From: Bacillota bacterium
GTDB taxonomy: Bacteria; Bacillota_I; Bacilli_A; Izemoplasmatales; Hujiaoplasmataceae
Assembly: GCA_018816905.1 (NCBI GenBank)
Contig: JAHIVB010000002.1
Coordinates: forward strand, 62,001-126,000
Length of the DNA: 64,000 nt
Reading direction: 5' to 3'
The translations under genes were made by a program, and so were the position numbers. Below are positions 1 to 8,770 of this stretch, in pieces (positions within the stretch are counted from its first letter, which is position 1; the number at the start of each line of letters is the position of its first letter). A model generated the notes under the pieces. It was not told the origin of the DNA, ran no database searches, and worked only from the letters and a program-made list of their open reading frames with translations.

Positions 1-294
1 ACAAATGACGCCATCTTTCTTTAAAAACGGAACCAAACTTTTGACAATCGAAGCGTTGTCCAATTGTTTTGTCATCAAGAAAATGATGTCATACTGTTTT
101 TTCATCTCCTGTGGAAGGAGGGCATGTACTTTTTGAGTAAACTGGGTTTGTCCTACGATTTGAGCCCCATGTTCTTTTAACCCTTTGATGTGCCCAACAT
201 TTCTGTTGATTAAATCGACTTGTTCTCCTGCTCTTGATAAATAAGCTCCAAGAACCGTTCCCATTGCGCCTGCGCCATAAATTGCCGATATCAT
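1..294 (-). CDS. panE: Ketopantoate reductase family protein (ApbA/PanE), C-terminus outside window
   Basis: This is the first 98 codons of a gene that runs off the left edge. The translation begins with MISAIYGAGAMG, a Rossmann GxGxMG dinucleotide-binding motif, followed by a second strand ending in a polar residue (QVDLINR). It continues through a helix-strand pattern (YDIIFLMTKQLDN) typical of the ApbA/PanE NADP domain. The family reduces 2-dehydropantoate to pantoate for CoA synthesis, but paralogs with other substrates exist, so the pantothenate role is an inference. The start at 294 is chosen because GGAG lies 9 nt upstream. Nothing can be said of the C-terminal dimer/substrate domain. 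Confidence 0.75.
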   Translation of the reverse strand, partial: MISAIYGAGAMGTVLGAYLSRAGEQVDLINRNVGHIKGLKEHGAQIVGQTQFTQKVHALLPQEMKKQYDIIFLMTKQLDNASIVKSLVPFLKKDGVIC

Positions 295-514
295 ATGTAT
301 ATTCTCCAATCGTCATTGAAATAAATTGTTGTCTCTATTCTATCAACTATAAGGAGGAATGTAAATATATTACAAGGAAAGAAAAGGATTGTGCGTATGG
401 TTGTGTTCCTCAAGTATATTTTTTATAAATTTAATACAAATATAAAATATAATCCATTCAAAAATGATATAATAATTTTATAACATTCAACACAAACTAC
501 TTAAGGAGGAAACG

Positions 515-1861
515 ATGATTACTAAGAAAATTTTTAATGATTTAGCGATATTCATGATTGGATTTGGTGTCGTCATTGGCCTTATCTTCCCGTTTTTTGT
601 TTTGGTTACCGGCGCACCGCAATCAACCATTCTCACTCCTCTCTTTTTTGGAATGAGCATATTTGCAGGAATTCTTGTAGGGCTTTTCAACATTTTTCTT
701 TCAAGAAGAATCGTTGGCTCTAAAATTAAACAACTTTCAAAGCATATGCAAAGAGTTCAAACACGGATTTCTTCTCAAAAATCCTCAGGTGAAACCGATT
801 ATTGTATTGATGAGGATTGTATCATCACCATCAATTCTGAAGATGAGATTGGCGAAAGTGCGGAATCGTTTAACACTTTGGTAAAGACTTTATCAAAAGA
901 ATTTCAATCTGCAGACCGTGTCAGAAAATTCAGTGAAATGCTATCAAGTTTTCTTGAACTTGAAAAACTAGGTGAAGAATCCTTGGTTCATTTGATGGAA
1001 GCATTGCACTCAAATGGTGGCGCTTTACTTTTGGAAAAAGAGGGAGACCTTGTCGTTTTATATTCTTCAGGAATTAAAAATGCAGAAAAACTTCTTGATA
1101 ATCCATTGATTTGGAATGTATTGAAACATTCTAAGCAACAGGTCATTGAAGTTCCTGAAGACGTCATGCTCGATGGATTGTTAGTCGATTTCAGGCCTAA
1201 AACCTTGATTCTTGAACCCATAGTCTATAAAGATGTGACGCTGGGTTTGATTGTATTAGCATCGATTTCTACTTATTCTCAGGATGATTATAAATTGCTT
1301 AATCTCTTTTCTCACAATATGTCATTGGCTTTTAAAAACTCCATTACTTACAATCAACTTCAAAAACTAGCTGCGAATGATCCACTTACCGGCATATTGA
1401 ACCGTCGATTCGGAACTCAGAGATTTAAAGAAGAATTCGTCCGCTCAATTCGATACGACATGCCATTAGGGGTCATCATGTTTGATATTGACCATTTCAA
1501 GGTGATTAATGATACTTATGGCCACATCGTTGGCGATAAAGTACTTCATGAGTTGGCACGTACAGTCAAACTTGCCTTAAGAGAGGGAGACGTATTTTTC
1601 AGATACGGTGGAGAAGAGTTCATTGTAATACTTTCAGGAGCCAATCTAGAAGACGTCAAGAAAACTGCAGAACAAATCAGACACATGGCGGAAGATATGG
1701 AAATCAAACATCATCTACAATCGATAAAATTGACCATCAGTCTTGGCGGTACTTCTTATCCGGAACGTGATGTCAAGGACATTGAATCCTTGGTCGCATT
1801 CGTAGACGCAAGAATGTATGATGCAAAATCGGCTGGTAGAAATCAATCCATCGTCGAGTAA
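515..1861 (+). CDS. Membrane-anchored GGDEF diguanylate cyclase
   Basis: This 448-residue protein very likely makes cyclic di-GMP. Two hydrophobic segments (about 8-32 and 42-64) anchor it. A charged linker resembling HAMP (about 65-130) and a GAF-like sensory stretch (about 150-280) follow, and the C-terminal 155 residues form a GGDEF domain. The active-site motif is GGEEF at 365-369, an accepted active variant. An RxxD inhibitory I-site sits upstream at R356-D359, so product feedback is expected. AAGGAGG precedes the ATG at ideal spacing. It is monocistronic and ends at a clear terminator. What the sensor region detects is not visible. No EAL or HD-GYP phosphodiesterase lies in the window. 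Confidence 0.93.
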   Translation: MITKKIFNDLAIFMIGFGVVIGLIFPFFVLVTGAPQSTILTPLFFGMSIFAGILVGLFNIFLSRRIVGSKIKQLSKHMQRVQTRISSQKSSGETDYCIDEDCIITINSEDEIGESAESFNTLVKTLSKEFQSADRVRKFSEMLSSFLELEKLGEESLVHLMEALHSNGGALLLEKEGDLVVLYSSGIKNAEKLLDNPLIWNVLKHSKQQVIEVPEDVMLDGLLVDFRPKTLILEPIVYKDVTLGLIVLASISTYSQDDYKLLNLFSHNMSLAFKNSITYNQLQKLAANDPLTGILNRRFGTQRFKEEFVRSIRYDMPLGVIMFDIDHFKVINDTYGHIVGDKVLHELARTVKLALREGDVFFRYGGEEFIVILSGANLEDVKKTAEQIRHMAEDMEIKHHLQSIKLTISLGGTSYPERDVKDIESLVAFVDARMYDAKSAGRNQSIVE

Positions 1862-1883
1862 TTCAAACAACATTTTCAATACA

Positions 1884-1917
1884 ATTAAAAAAGTGATGAC
1901 TTCATCACTTTTTTTTG
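1884..1917 (+). terminator. Rho-independent terminator after diguanylate cyclase
   Basis: AAGTGATGA and TCATCACTT form a stem with a tiny loop, followed by a run of T. It lies 25-55 nt after the cyclase stop. Confidence 0.85.
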
Positions 1918-1944
1918 ATGTTCCTGTTTAAAACTTAAAACCAA

Positions 1945-2880
1945 TTAATTCTTTTTCTCTTTACTCCGTTTGTCATTAATCTGATCTAATTCAGCTAAAC
2001 CAATTTCCTTGACTCCAAGTTCTCTAGCCCACTTGGCACAGCCTTCCAAAGCTACTTTCAAAAAGACTCTTGGAACTCTCGAAAGTTTTTCGCAAGCTTC
2101 ATCGGTAAAGTGAATGTCGGGATCGGTTCGATCTGCGGCATACCTCACAGTGGACAAGTCCATTCCTTTTTTGACTGGAATCGGTTCAGACAAGAATTTA
2201 TTTGTTTTTGTATACCAAAAATGAGTGTTGTCTCTATATCCATAATCCACAGGAACCTGCGGAAAATCTTTCTTTTTCACGCCATTGATTATTGCCTGAT
2301 GATACTTCTCCTTCATCATGATTTTATCTATTTTCAATATGAAATGAGCGCCGAATTTACTTGTGATTCCATTAAAATCCTTATAGGGAGGCTCATACCC
2401 TTCTAAGCACCCCGCTGAACATTCAAACCCCTTTTCAAGTTCACTCAACCAAGTACATTCAAACACTTGAAATGCGTCTTTACAGACAAACGGTCTTTGA
2501 ATTTCATCAGTTGTTTGTGCTAACCCTTCCTCTAATTCCAAGAAGGTTTTCTCCATTTTTTCTTTCGATGTTTCACCAGGGAAACCCAACCTAACGGTTT
2601 CTTTAAAGTATTTTTTCGAATCGGGAAGAAAATTTAAAGCGGCTTTGCCTCTTTTGAGAATGTTTTGTGCGGTATTGGAACTGTTTCTACATTCTAATAA
2701 CATTGCATAATATTCTTTTCCGGCCACATAATAAGGAAAACATAAGCTGTAAGCGCCGAGCGTTGTTTTTCCTTCGTCATCGATTGTCGATATCAAAATC
2801 GTAGGCATTGGAAAGTAACTTGACGTTTGATAAAAATTATCGACAATCCTCAATTCTTTAAAACTTGACACATTCATCAC
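1945..2880 (-). CDS. Flavin reductase-like protein with C-terminal PCP_red-like domain
   Basis: The first ~190 residues look like an FMN-binding split-barrel (flavin reductase-like) protein: an early MPTILIST strand, a GAYSLCFPYY segment and a later conserved CTW/CxxGxxEG area. Such domains bind FMN and often act as oxidoreductases or flavin carriers. The last ~60 residues (FTDEACEKLSRVPRVFLK then CAKWARELGVKEI) match the pattern of the PCP_red domain found at the end of protochlorophyllide reductase-related proteins and some Fe-S/flavin proteins. That fusion is unusual. The start is uncertain: a GTG at 2880 and an ATG at 2877 crowd the GAGGAG site, and a GTG at 2871 has the best spacing. Neighbours do not explain its role. 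Confidence 0.7.
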   Translation of the reverse strand: MMNVSSFKELRIVDNFYQTSSYFPMPTILISTIDDEGKTTLGAYSLCFPYYVAGKEYYAMLLECRNSSNTAQNILKRGKAALNFLPDSKKYFKETVRLGFPGETSKEKMEKTFLELEEGLAQTTDEIQRPFVCKDAFQVFECTWLSELEKGFECSAGCLEGYEPPYKDFNGITSKFGAHFILKIDKIMMKEKYHQAIINGVKKKDFPQVPVDYGYRDNTHFWYTKTNKFLSEPIPVKKGMDLSTVRYAADRTDPDIHFTDEACEKLSRVPRVFLKVALEGCAKWARELGVKEIGLAELDQINDKRSKEKKN

Positions 2881-2970
2881 TCCTCATAATAGTTGATACT
2901 ACAACATTCATATCTATTATACTCAAATCTTGACTTTGAAAAAGACTTCATTTATAAATTCTTTCTGATT

Positions 2971-2998
2971 TCAAAAAAAAAGCGATTATTCATCGCTT
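2971..2998 (-). terminator. Terminator of the GPH symporter gene
   Basis: Read on the minus strand, AGCGAT and ATCGCT pair across a 5-nt loop and are followed by nine T. The hairpin overlaps the last codons of the symporter gene. Confidence 0.8.
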
Positions 2999-4359
2999 GA
3001 TTCTATCATTTTATTATAATATTCCTTGTTTAAGGGATAATACTTAAATGCAATAATCGACGCTACATGCCCAAGTGCCGGTATGATGATGACCATCGCG
3101 AAAAAGGCCCAAAAGGCAGAACTTGTCGGGGGCATATCAGGAACATAAGCAATGGCCCATAAGACAAAAGCCAAAATGACTCCAGACAAAGAAGACATCA
3201 GTTTGTCGATTAAAGAAAAGGTTGTTCCTACAATTGATGGAATGTATTGCTTATTCACATGAAACTCGTAATCTGCCACATCGGCAATCAAAGGCAATAC
3301 ATTCGCAGAAGCCAGTGCGGTAGAGAAAATGATAGCCACTAGACATCCGATTAATAGCCATTGTAATTGAAGGGTGAAGGGATGGGTGACGATGATGATG
3401 ATTGGGAAGAAAAGACCAAGATAGGTCCCTAACATAAAAGATTTCTTTCTTCCGAACACTTGAGCTACAACCATTCCGATCAGTACTCCTAAGATCCCAA
3501 AGCCGAGTCCCCATGCGGCCACAACCGGTTGTAAGTCAATATTGCCAACAGTATAAGTAAAGAAATACGCCATCGAGGTTGCCGTTATCAATTGAGCGAG
3601 TTTATTCGTACCTGCCGCAACCATTAACGCTCTCAATGGTGTATTGTGTTTGATCAATACAAGCATTGATTTCCAAGTGACTTTTTCAGGTTTGGATAGT
3701 TTTAAATATTTCTCTCTCTTGTCGTCATCCTTTAAACCAATCACCGCTAAGACCGTTAAAACGAGGTTGACACTGATCACGATGAAAGCGAGGTTTCGAT
3801 ACCCGATTGGATTAGAAAACCCACCATCAAACGATTTTACGTACACTACGGAGGTTATGAGGAACACGCCGTAAAAGATATATGAAAATGATGCGAGTAA
3901 AGCTCCTAACAAAGGACGTTGAAATTTATCGTTTGTCAGAATCGTTTGTGCTGATCTGGTACAAGCGGATTGGAAGGTATATCCTATGATATAGAACACG
4001 TACCAAAAGACAATCCACACATACATCCATGTATCATTAGCAAAACGAACGAATCCACCAAACAACATCAAAATACCTGTGTTTAAAATGAGAGAACCTA
4101 AAACGATATAAGGACGATATCTGCCAAATCTGGAAATGGTCTTGTCAATCAATGTTCCAATCAAAGGATCGGTAAAAGCATCCAACACTCTTGAAACGGC
4201 AAAGATGACACCGGCGATGACTCCGCTTAAAATCAAGCTATCCGTCATCATCAGCATGAAAAAAACCGCAATCAGGTTAAAACTCGCCGTGGTTGCCGTT
4301 TCGTTTCCGCTAAAAAGGAAGAGATTCAAATATTTGGTCTTTACAATGTTTTTTTCCAT
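2986..4359 (-). CDS. GPH-family sugar:cation symporter (MelB-like MFS)
   Basis: This is a 457-residue protein with about 12 membrane spans. The first loop carries DAFTDPLIGTLIDKT followed by FGRYRPY, the signature of glycoside-pentoside-hexuronide:cation symporters related to melibiose carrier MelB. The Asp residues there form the cation site in MelB. Length is normal for the family. It would import a glycoside or sugar with Na+ or H+; the substrate cannot be read from sequence. A GAGGAA site precedes the ATG. It stands alone, with no glycosidase next to it, and is followed by its own terminator. Confidence 0.88.
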   Translation of the reverse strand: MEKNIVKTKYLNLFLFSGNETATTASFNLIAVFFMLMMTDSLILSGVIAGVIFAVSRVLDAFTDPLIGTLIDKTISRFGRYRPYIVLGSLILNTGILMLFGGFVRFANDTWMYVWIVFWYVFYIIGYTFQSACTRSAQTILTNDKFQRPLLGALLASFSYIFYGVFLITSVVYVKSFDGGFSNPIGYRNLAFIVISVNLVLTVLAVIGLKDDDKREKYLKLSKPEKVTWKSMLVLIKHNTPLRALMVAAGTNKLAQLITATSMAYFFTYTVGNIDLQPVVAAWGLGFGILGVLIGMVVAQVFGRKKSFMLGTYLGLFFPIIIIVTHPFTLQLQWLLIGCLVAIIFSTALASANVLPLIADVADYEFHVNKQYIPSIVGTTFSLIDKLMSSLSGVILAFVLWAIAYVPDMPPTSSAFWAFFAMVIIIPALGHVASIIAFKYYPLNKEYYNKMIESSDE

Positions 4360-4434
4360 GATGGTTCCTCAATAAAACTGTAATTTTATTATATCATACT
4401 CTAGAGATTATTTCGAATTTCAAACCTTTTTTTC

Positions 4435-4470
4435 GCAAAAAAACAGTAGCGAATGTTGATTCGCTACTGT
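4435..4470 (-). terminator. Strong terminator after Fn3-like lipoprotein
   Basis: On the minus strand a 10-bp perfect stem (CAGTAGCGAA with TTCGCTACTG) is followed by seven T. It lies directly after the lipoprotein stop codon. Confidence 0.92.
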
Positions 4471-4476
4471 GATTCA

Positions 4477-5397
4477 TTAAGGTGCCGGGAAAGTAAATAC
4501 AATCGTATTATTTAACTGAATGAACAAGTATCCAACAACGATATCGGGACCAACTTGAATCGTATACCCTAAGATCAGATTTTCTCTCAAAGGGTCTTCT
4601 TCAAATATGGCTTCGATGTAATCAGAATATATCGTTAACACGCCATCTTCAAAGGAATAATCAGAGGATGTAATCTTGTTTCCGGATAGACCAATGAATA
4701 CACCATCGTAAAGATTGAACTCAAATACTGCACTTTCTTCAAAATTAACGGCCTGTACACTCGAAGAAATGAGTTCGGGTTCTCTTGAATCGACAATCGT
4801 TAGATTGACGAGTACATAAGCATTTTCAAACACAAAATAAAAATAATGGAATCCATAACTGACTTCAGTCAAGTAATTTTCTGTAAAATAATATCCCGAT
4901 TCTTCTTCTACGATGATTTCTTCATGACTAGAGTCCAAAACGTATAATAATTCTCCAACGCCTGTAGTAACATCAATTTCCAAATCTCCCGGTGAAAACT
5001 TATCATATTCCAAATCAACCGTCTGTGAAATAGTAACGTTTTTCACATAAAAGATTTTTGGACTGAAATACAAGGGAACACCGTTATCGGTCGCTTCCAC
5101 TTTCAGTTCGTAAATATGCCCGGTTTCTAACCCGGAAAGATCATAGCTGTGATTTGTTATAGAAACGCTGACCCCATTGATCCAGAGAAGGTAGCTATCG
5201 ATTTCAGTAATGCTGTTCCATGTCAACAAGTCTTCATTTAGTTCCAAATTCCAGAATGGATCCGCTGGATTGTTAGTAGTTGAAATCATCGATGTAGTTG
5301 TGGGTATTCCATCTCTTCCACAACCCGAAAGAGAAAAAACGGAGACTACCATCAAAGAAAAAACGAGGGTGAGATAAATCAAATTCTTTTTCATCAT
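4477..5397 (-). CDS. Lipoprotein with Fn3-like domain, unknown function
   Basis: The N-terminus has a lysine-rich start, a hydrophobic core and a lipobox LSGC, so the mature protein should be lipid-anchored on the outer face of the membrane. After a short Ser/Thr linker (TTTSMISTTNN), residues ~45-115 have the spacing of a fibronectin type III-like beta sandwich (WNSITEIDSYLLWING, then GLETGHIYELKVEATDNG). The remaining ~190 residues are predicted mostly beta and acidic, with no enzymatic motif seen. Start could be either of two adjacent ATGs; AAAGGA is upstream. Possible roles are adhesion or carbohydrate binding, but nothing in the context decides this. Confidence 0.8.
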   Translation of the reverse strand: MMKKNLIYLTLVFSLMVVSVFSLSGCGRDGIPTTTSMISTTNNPADPFWNLELNEDLLTWNSITEIDSYLLWINGVSVSITNHSYDLSGLETGHIYELKVEATDNGVPLYFSPKIFYVKNVTISQTVDLEYDKFSPGDLEIDVTTGVGELLYVLDSSHEEIIVEEESGYYFTENYLTEVSYGFHYFYFVFENAYVLVNLTIVDSREPELISSSVQAVNFEESAVFEFNLYDGVFIGLSGNKITSSDYSFEDGVLTIYSDYIEAIFEEDPLRENLILGYTIQVGPDIVVGYLFIQLNNTIVFTFPAP

Positions 5398-5430
5398 ATG
5401 ACACTATCCTTTCAATGCTATTTATGGACA

Positions 5431-5660
5431 CTAATCCTGGATATCAGGATCTCCACTTTCAAATAACAATTCCGCAAATCCTTGTGAATAGAAATCGACA
5501 AACGGATTAAGGTTTCCTTGTTCGCCAAAAATTGTTTGACATTTTGCTATTTCATAATCACTCACAGGGTCTTCTAAATTCCATTGCATCAAAATATTTA
5601 GATAACCATAATAAATGGTGCATTCCTTTTCTTTCGAAAGGAAAGAAGATGCAATAGGGA
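5431..5660 (-). pseudogene. Relic of an endonuclease I (EndA/BsnA-like) C-terminus
   Basis: One frame reads without a stop from about 5660 to a TAG at 5431, but has no usable start codon. Its translation contains WNLEDPVSDYE, then QTIFGEQGNLNPFVDF. In the endonuclease I family the equivalent block reads W..EDPV...E..RN, then QGNRNPFID. The catalytic-region Asn-Arg and RN residues are altered here (QGNLNPF, AKC for RRN). The upstream catalytic His/Asn half of the family is absent, because the YhfC gene ends immediately upstream. I read this as the decayed 3' end of a secreted nuclease gene left by deletion. A protein search of the frame would settle it. Confidence 0.72.
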
Positions 5661-5662
5661 TT

Positions 5663-6499
5663 TTATTGTTCTTCTTTTAAAACAAAAGGTTGAATTGGTA
5701 TTTCTTCTTCACTTTTCCTTTTTTCCACCATGTTTTTATACACTTTATAAGCTAAAAACGCTGTTCCAAGAGTGATGATCAACACGACGGCTTCACTCAC
5801 AAAAACATTACTGAAACCCATGAGAACAACTGCTGAAAAATCGACCAAAAAATGAAGTAAAACAGCAATGCCAATCAGATAAGCTTTGCCCTTGATTCTA
5901 ACCCCTGCAAAAACAAGAACAGAAAAAGAAATGTGAAGTGTCAACGCAAACATTCTTTCAATTCCAGCAATCAACAATTGAATGGATGGCGTTACTGAAA
6001 TCTCATCGAGGATAGTAACGATATCCGGCGTTAGCATTGACTGAGACGGATTGGAGTTGAACTGTAAAGCATAATAAGCAATCATTCCCAGTTGCAATCC
6101 TACTAAAATCATGGCTTCAATTCCACCGTGTCCTACCCCAGCCATCAGGGAAGTATCGGGGTTGTTCTCTTTTTTCAATGCATATTTGAATGCTACAAAC
6201 CGACCTGTCTCTTCAAAAATACCTGCCGCTAGCCCTGCATAAAGAGCGTAAAGCCAAGTATTTTGAATGATGGTTAACCCAAAAGGTCCAGAAGACGAAA
6301 GCATCCAGTTATTTAAATAGGCTTCCAAAAACAAAGCAAAGACGATGAAAGTCAATGCACCAATCAAAAAAGTGCTCATTTTCTGTTTTTTCTTTTTAAA
6401 CAATACAAGTGCAAGCACAATCGGAACGACAATTGAAATAAATGAAGAGATAATCATGAAGATAATATGAATTGATGATACAACAAGAAAGATGGACAT
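5663..6499 (-). CDS. YhfC-family intramembrane metalloprotease-like protein
   Basis: A protein of about 278 residues with seven or so hydrophobic segments. It has EETGRF near residue 118 and GHGGIEA near residue 143, the two conserved blocks of the YhfC family of predicted membrane metalloproteases (related to CAAX/PrsW-type enzymes), where Glu and His residues are thought to hold zinc. The substrate is unknown. GGGAGG with 5-nt spacing lies before the ATG at 6499, so the longer in-frame extension to 6565 is unlikely to be translated. The C-terminus is Glu/Lys-rich and cytosolic. It sits between lipoprotein genes, which fits a role in envelope protein turnover, but that is only inference. Confidence 0.8.
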   Translation of the reverse strand: MSIFLVVSSIHIIFMIISSFISIVVPIVLALVLFKKKKQKMSTFLIGALTFIVFALFLEAYLNNWMLSSSGPFGLTIIQNTWLYALYAGLAAGIFEETGRFVAFKYALKKENNPDTSLMAGVGHGGIEAMILVGLQLGMIAYYALQFNSNPSQSMLTPDIVTILDEISVTPSIQLLIAGIERMFALTLHISFSVLVFAGVRIKGKAYLIGIAVLLHFLVDFSAVVLMGFSNVFVSEAVVLIITLGTAFLAYKVYKNMVEKRKSEEEIPIQPFVLKEEQ

Positions 6500-6576
6500 A
6501 GAATCCTCCCAAAATACGAATGATTTGATTTGAGCTAATGTTATCATATTTTCTGATCTTTTCAAATAAGAAACAT

Positions 6577-6607
6577 TAAAAAAACACGATTCGCATCGTG
6601 TTTTTTA
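6577..6607 (-). terminator. Terminator after the large threonine-linker lipoprotein
   Basis: On the minus strand AAACACGAT and ATCGTGTTT pair around a GCGA loop, followed by seven T. It is just downstream of the stop at 6629. Confidence 0.88.
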
Positions 6608-6628
6608 TGAAAGTTAAAAACTTACTAC

Positions 6629-8599
6629 CTATACAGGAATCTCGTTTGAACTTGAATCAAACAAACTCATCAAATCTTGAACACTCATCATGAAGTTTTG
6701 AAGAGCAGTCATTTGTTCTGTCGTTAAGTTGGTTGCATCATACATTCCAACAACGGCAGCTTGAGTTAAGATTGAAGTGATGGCATCTGAGACAGCTACT
6801 TTTAAAGCGTCTCTTTCTGTTGTATCAGGTTCGAACATCGAATTCACATCATAAACGCCATCGATTACATAACCTGAAAGCAACACTAGATCAATCGAGT
6901 CATCTCCTAAAACTACGGTAATGACATGAGCAATTGCAACGGCTTGTTCGTACTCTGTTGCAGTACCTGAATCCATTAGGTCAACCACATCCATGATCGC
7001 TGATATTTTAGCTACTGAAATCGAATCCATGAAAGACATCAATTCGTCCAATACATTTGTCATTCTTTCGAAGTAAAGGTCAATCTCGGTATTGATTAAA
7101 GTGATTAAAGCTGCTTCTTCCGCTGTTTCAAGTTCTAAAGTAGATACATACATTTCTGCAACGTCTTTAGAGAATTGAATTAAGTTATCGATATCTGCTT
7201 CGCTGAAGGAATCATTCACTAGTGTCAATAAATCATTGACTTGGTTGATCAGTCCGACAATTTCCAAAGGAGATAGGGTTTCTGGGTCAATCATCTCTTC
7301 TCCCGAAGCGAGTCCCATCACGAAATCAAATGTGGTTTGACTGACGTTGGTCGCAATGTAATCCAGTGTTCCATACATCATCGAAATCATTCCTTGTGTT
7401 GTCGCTAGTCCTTCTGTCGTGTCAAGGTAGTCCTGGAACAAGCCTAACATCTCAAGGGCCATCATTTGTGAATAATAATTGTCGATTTCTTCTTGATAAT
7501 ATTCAATGTCCCATTGAACATATTCAACTTCCCAAATGGCATCGTTGTAATCATAGAAGAAACTGTATACTTCACTGGATGCTAAATAGAAATTACTGTC
7601 AAGTACAGTACTGAGGCCTTGAATTAATGGAACAGTATACATATAATAGCCTTCTTCGTAAGCTTGATAAGCATTGATGACTGGCATCAATACATCATAG
7701 TTCTCTTGGCTAAGTCCAGCAACGATACTGTTGAATTCATTCATATAAATCTGTGGATCGTCAGTTCCTGTTTCAACATAAGTGTAATAAATGTAATTAT
7801 ATATCGCGGTTTCCATGCTCGAATATAAGTAAAAGACGTCGTTTTCCAAATAATAGGTCACTTCAACCATCTCAAAATAATAATTTTGAGCAAGCCAATC
7901 CGTAATCAGACTGTCATATAGACCAACAACCTGAGTATTATAAGGTTCGCTGAATTGTGCTGCATAAGTCACAACTTCTGCACGAATGGCATCCGCTGCA
8001 GCTTGAAGATCGTCAATTTCAGATAGACTTTGTTGAATCTGTGCTTCAGCTTCTGCAATCGCACCCAAGATGTCGTCTACAGATTGTCCGCTTCCCATTT
8101 CAAGAGCGAATGTTAATGCATTCATCATTGTGGATGTCAGCATTGATTCATCAAATCCTAGAGCTTTCGCGCCTGCATACCATGTTTGGAAGGAGGATAA
8201 TGAATCTACTTCCATCATTCCTACCATCAACATCTGTGCGTCCATCAACATCAAGTATAGATCCGCTTCTGAGGTATATCCCAACAAATCCATCATCATC
8301 TCGATTTGATATTCGATTTCTTCAGTTGAAGGCTCTGAATCGCTCATCGATTCAAGTAAACCAACAAGGTCAGAATGTTCGAATTCAATTTCGGTTTCAG
8401 TTGTTGTTGTCGTTGTTGTATTTGTAGTAGTCGTCGTCGTCGTTGTTTGACCACTGGAAGTTGTCGTTGTGGCAGTTGTAGCGGTTGTTTGTGATGAGGC
8501 AGTGGTCGTCGTTGTTGTTGTCGCTCCGCCAAAATCACAACCAACAAGTAAAAATGCAAATAAACTCATAAATGTGATTAATAAAAGTTTTTTCTTCAT
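6629..8599 (-). CDS. Large helical lipoprotein with threonine-rich linker, unknown function
   Basis: A lipoprotein of about 656 residues. The signal peptide MKKKLLLITFMS ends in a lipobox LVGC, followed directly by a linker of about 45 residues made almost only of Thr, Ser, Ala and Gln, then an acidic, Met/Leu-rich helical body. No enzyme motif is visible. The pattern of repeated hydrophobic helices (AADAIRAEVVTYAAQF and similar) suggests a helical-bundle surface protein. The ATG at 8599 is preceded by AAAGGAG at proper spacing; an in-frame extension to 8707 lacks a site and would hide the signal peptide. Thr-tract DNA (cgt/tgt repeats) may be prone to length change. Function unknown. Confidence 0.85.
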   Translation of the reverse strand: MKKKLLLITFMSLFAFLLVGCDFGGATTTTTTTASSQTTATTATTTTSSGQTTTTTTTTNTTTTTTTETEIEFEHSDLVGLLESMSDSEPSTEEIEYQIEMMMDLLGYTSEADLYLMLMDAQMLMVGMMEVDSLSSFQTWYAGAKALGFDESMLTSTMMNALTFALEMGSGQSVDDILGAIAEAEAQIQQSLSEIDDLQAAADAIRAEVVTYAAQFSEPYNTQVVGLYDSLITDWLAQNYYFEMVEVTYYLENDVFYLYSSMETAIYNYIYYTYVETGTDDPQIYMNEFNSIVAGLSQENYDVLMPVINAYQAYEEGYYMYTVPLIQGLSTVLDSNFYLASSEVYSFFYDYNDAIWEVEYVQWDIEYYQEEIDNYYSQMMALEMLGLFQDYLDTTEGLATTQGMISMMYGTLDYIATNVSQTTFDFVMGLASGEEMIDPETLSPLEIVGLINQVNDLLTLVNDSFSEADIDNLIQFSKDVAEMYVSTLELETAEEAALITLINTEIDLYFERMTNVLDELMSFMDSISVAKISAIMDVVDLMDSGTATEYEQAVAIAHVITVVLGDDSIDLVLLSGYVIDGVYDVNSMFEPDTTERDALKVAVSDAITSILTQAAVVGMYDATNLTTEQMTALQNFMMSVQDLMSLFDSSSNEIPV

Positions 8600-8770
8600 A
8601 TCGGATTCTCCTTTAAATTTAGTTTGTATATGCATTAAATATATCACAAACAGATAGTAAATTGCTAGTGATTGGATAAAGAATCGTATTTTATGTCTTG
8701 AACACATAGAATAGACATGACAGAGGGTTTTCTGGTATGTCTTTTTTTATTGTTGATTTGGATGATTCCT

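Noticed and set aside
7957-8427. 156-codon plus-strand ORF opposite the large lipoprotein gene
   Set aside because: It is antisense to a well-supported gene with a ribosome binding site and lipobox, and its own translation has no recognisable features.
8705-8752. AGACAT...ATGTCT stem with T run on the plus strand
   Set aside because: The T run is on the plus strand but no plus-strand gene precedes it, so it is not clearly a terminator for either neighbour.
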